A DNA stretch of 42,121 bases from DATLFA01 sp039934635 (lineage in GTDB: Bacteria; Actinomycetota; Acidimicrobiia; Acidimicrobiales; WLNW01). Location of the stretch: assembly GCA_039934635.1 (NCBI GenBank), contig JBDTLT010000023.1, positions 1 through 42,121 on the forward strand, read 5' to 3'. Below the pieces are notes generated by a model. It made no database searches. It was not told where the DNA came from and saw nothing but the letters and a program-made list of their open reading frames with translations. Position numbers and translations under genes: made by a program. Below are positions 40,301 to 42,121 of the stretch, piece after piece (the stretch's first letter is position 1; every line of letters starts with the position of its first letter).

Positions 40301-41200
40301 ATGCCCATGCCAACCGACATCGGGATCGTCGATCTGGGGATGGGCTTCCCCTATCAGTCGATCGAAGAGAAGAAGCGCACGTACGACTTCTTCCGGGCCA
40401 ATCTCAAGGACAAGCAGAGCTTGGAAGAGATGGAGTTCCCGGCGCAGTACATGTTCAAGCAGGTGCCCGACGTCGTGTCGCCCGATACCGACCCCGTGCA
40501 GTTCATCGTGGACAAGATGGATCAGTTCGGTATCGAGATCGCGAAGGTCGGCCTGAGCCCCAACGGCATTCGGGCCCGGCAGATGTATCCCGAACGGTTC
40601 TTCCTCAGCATGTCGGTCAACCCCCACGAAGGTGTCGACGCGCTGCGCAAGATGGAAGCGGCCAAAGCCGAACACGACATCGTGTCGGTATCGATCTTTC
40701 CTTCAGGGCTGGTCCCGCAGGCCGCGGTCAACGACAAGAAGCTCTATCCCGTCTTCATGAAGTGCGTCGAACTCGACATCCCGATGTGCATCAATGGCGG
40801 CATTGTCGGGCCCCGCATGCCGAGCTGGCCGCAATACGTCGAGCACTTCGACGAGGTCTGCTACGACTTCCCCGATCTCCGTATCGTGATGATGCACGGC
40901 GCCGAACCCTGGACCGCGCTTGCGGTGAAGCTCATGTTGAAGTGGCCCGGCCTCCACTACATGACGAGCGCGTTCGCGCCCAAGCACTATCCCAAGGACA
41001 TCATCAACTACGCGAACACGCGTGGCGCGGACAAGATCATGTACTGCGGTTACTTTCCGGCCGGCCTCACACTCGAGCGCCAATTCCGTGACATGCCCAA
41101 CGTCCCGTTCAAGGACGAAGTCTGGCCCAAGTTCCTGCGCGAAAACGCGTTGCGCGTGTTCAAGATCAGCGAGCGCCTGGAGAAGATGAACGCCCGCTGA
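40301..41200 (+). CDS. Amidohydrolase-2-fold protein lacking most metal ligands
   Basis: A 299-residue TIM-barrel protein of the amidohydrolase-2 (ACMSD-like) group by overall pattern: FLSMSVNPHEGVDALRKME, LYPVFMKCVELDIPMCINGG, FPDLRIVMMHGAEPWTALAV and FLRENALRVFKI at the end. The metal-binding residues are mostly missing. The N-terminal DxHxH is DLGMG (residues 11-15), the usual PvxiH His is Asn165, and the GSDYP Asp is lost in CGYFP (249-253). Only His199 remains. It could be a metal-independent decarboxylase or hydrolase, or a non-catalytic partner. ATG 40301 has GGGGGA eight bases upstream. The stop overlaps the LLM gene by one base, so the two are co-expressed, probably in a catabolic step. 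Confidence 0.8.
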   Translation: MPMPTDIGIVDLGMGFPYQSIEEKKRTYDFFRANLKDKQSLEEMEFPAQYMFKQVPDVVSPDTDPVQFIVDKMDQFGIEIAKVGLSPNGIRARQMYPERFFLSMSVNPHEGVDALRKMEAAKAEHDIVSVSIFPSGLVPQAAVNDKKLYPVFMKCVELDIPMCINGGIVGPRMPSWPQYVEHFDEVCYDFPDLRIVMMHGAEPWTALAVKLMLKWPGLHYMTSAFAPKHYPKDIINYANTRGADKIMYCGYFPAGLTLERQFRDMPNVPFKDEVWPKFLRENALRVFKISERLEKMNAR

Positions 41201-42120
41201 TGTCCGGCGCCATCTCGTTCACGGTCCAGCTAACCGCGGCCGCGTCGGCCGCCGAGTGGCGCTCACTGTGCCGGCGGGCCGAAGACCTGGGCTACGCCGG
41301 CATCTCGATCTCTGATCACTTCAGCGCGCAACTGGCGCCGATTCCCGCGCTCGCCGCCGCAGCAGCGGTCACCGAGCGCGTGCGCCTGGGGTTCAACGTG
41401 TTGGCGAACGACTTTCGCCACCCCGCGATGCTGGCCAAAGAGCTGGCGACCATCGACCTGCTGTCGGACGGGAGGCTCATCGCCGGCATCGGTGCCGGCT
41501 GGATGACGCACGACTACCACGCGACCGGCATCGCGCTCGACCGCCCCGGTCTGCGCATCGAACGTCTCGAAGAAGCCGTCACGATCTTGCGCGGGTTGTG
41601 GTCCGCGGGGCCGTTCACCTTCGCCGGTACGCACTACCGCATCACCGAACTCGACGGTTTGCCCAAGCCGGTGCAGCACCTGCCACCGATACTCATCGGC
41701 GGTGGCGCGCCGCGTGTGCTCGGTCTCGCCGGACGCATCGCCGATGTCGTCGGCATCGCGCTCGACAACCGCTCGGGCGCCGTCGGTACGCACACGTGGC
41801 AGAGTGCGCGGGTCGCCTCGACCCAGGACAAGCTGTCGTGGATCGCGAAAGGTGCCGAAGGCCGCGCCACGCCGCCGCGCATCTCGGTGCGCGTGTTGCA
41901 CGTCGCCGTCACCGACGACCGGGCGCGCGCAGCCGCCGACTTCGCCGCGTCGTCAGGCCTCGACGCCGCCGAAGCGCTGTCGTCTCCGCACACGATGATC
42001 GGCACGGTCGACGAGATCGTCGCCGACCTCCGTGCCCGCCAAGCGAACCTGGGGCTGTCCGACTACGTCGTCAGCCAGGCGGCCATGGACGCGCTCGCCC
42101 CCGTCCTCGCTGCCCTCTGA
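41200..42120 (+). CDS. LLM-class F420-dependent oxidoreductase (TIGR03621/MSMEG_2516-like)
   Basis: A 306-residue luciferase-like oxidoreductase, complete within the window. It shows the barrel segments RRAEDLGYAGISISDHFSAQ, VRLGFNVLANDFRHPAMLAK, LATIDLLSDGRLIAGIGAGW and LPPILIGGGAPRVLGLAGRI. The pattern fits the group annotated from memory as TIGR03621, which is considered F420-dependent. It reduces or oxidises an unknown small molecule, with F420 as the hydride carrier. The start shares a base with the amidohydrolase-like stop (TGATG), so the two probably act in one pathway under the upstream operator. The stop lies one base before the window end. Confidence 0.88.
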   Translation: MSGAISFTVQLTAAASAAEWRSLCRRAEDLGYAGISISDHFSAQLAPIPALAAAAAVTERVRLGFNVLANDFRHPAMLAKELATIDLLSDGRLIAGIGAGWMTHDYHATGIALDRPGLRIERLEEAVTILRGLWSAGPFTFAGTHYRITELDGLPKPVQHLPPILIGGGAPRVLGLAGRIADVVGIALDNRSGAVGTHTWQSARVASTQDKLSWIAKGAEGRATPPRISVRVLHVAVTDDRARAAADFAASSGLDAAEALSSPHTMIGTVDEIVADLRARQANLGLSDYVVSQAAMDALAPVLAAL

Positions 42121-42121
42121 C

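Noticed and set aside
1..42121. CRISPR arrays, insertion sequences or prophage
   Set aside because: No regularly spaced repeats, transposase, integrase or phage structural genes are visible.

Overview
The window is GC-rich, densely packed actinobacterial DNA. The gene set points to the class Acidimicrobiia or a close relative, which is an inference from gene content because no rRNA is present. The main pointers are F420/LLM-type flavin enzymes, a PAC2 (proteasome-assembly type) protein, a DUF2510 membrane protein, a mycothiol/DinB-type protein, an AddAB-like nuclease pair, Thr-rich secreted proteins and an LAFTG-type (class E sortase) anchor. I support 39 protein genes, the first cut by the window edge. 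I see no tRNA, rRNA, CRISPR array, transposase or integrase. No gene-free stretch exceeds 300 bases; the longest is about 266 bases (40035-40300) and holds a likely operator.

Layout. 1-1961: end of a family 2 glycosyltransferase, a YdjC/ChbG/HpnK deacetylase and a methyltransferase, looking like a sugar or lipid modification cassette. 2034-5437: an exported seven-repeat RCC1 propeller, a DUF952 protein, a dodecin and a membrane-anchored parallel beta-helix protein. 5455-7703: a class III aminotransferase overlapping an LLM oxidoreductase. 7784-9156: an ECF sigma factor coupled to an unusual membrane partner with FtsX-ectodomain-like and PASTA domains. 9263-12825 (minus): a conserved hypothetical, a UvrD/PcrA helicase and an EamA transporter. 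12846-14028 (minus): an ECF sigma factor with an RskA-like anti-sigma factor. 14065-18057: a CaiB-type CoA-transferase, divergent from an HMG-CoA-synthase-like/DUF35 fusion followed by a thiolase. 18134-20377: a site-2 protease and a PAC2 protein. 20448-23543: a third ECF module with two proteins sharing a paralogous C-terminal domain, divergent from a DUF2510 membrane protein. 23575-24600: a pirin.

24643-29687 is a catabolic block. A 6-oxocamphor-hydrolase-like crotonase and an acyl-CoA dehydrogenase are divergent from a three-gene 2-oxoacid dehydrogenase operon (E1 alpha, E1 beta, E2; no E3). 29706-31246 (minus) is a fourth ECF sigma factor, coupled to a DinB/mycothiol-type protein. 31341-39006 carries selD and an AddB-like/AddA-like helicase-nuclease pair, closed by a strong hairpin. 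39180-42120 holds an LAFTG-anchored surface protein, then an amidohydrolase-fold protein without its usual metal ligands, overlapping a second LLM oxidoreductase.

Two themes run across the window. First, four ECF sigma genes each overlap a partner gene of different architecture, and three of the partners are membrane proteins; a site-2 protease lies in between. Second, at least twelve genes have a TANNNT hexamer ending 6-8 bases before the start codon and no clear ribosome binding site, which suggests widespread leaderless transcription and fixes several start codons. All functions are read from sequence motifs and recalled family features; no database search was run.
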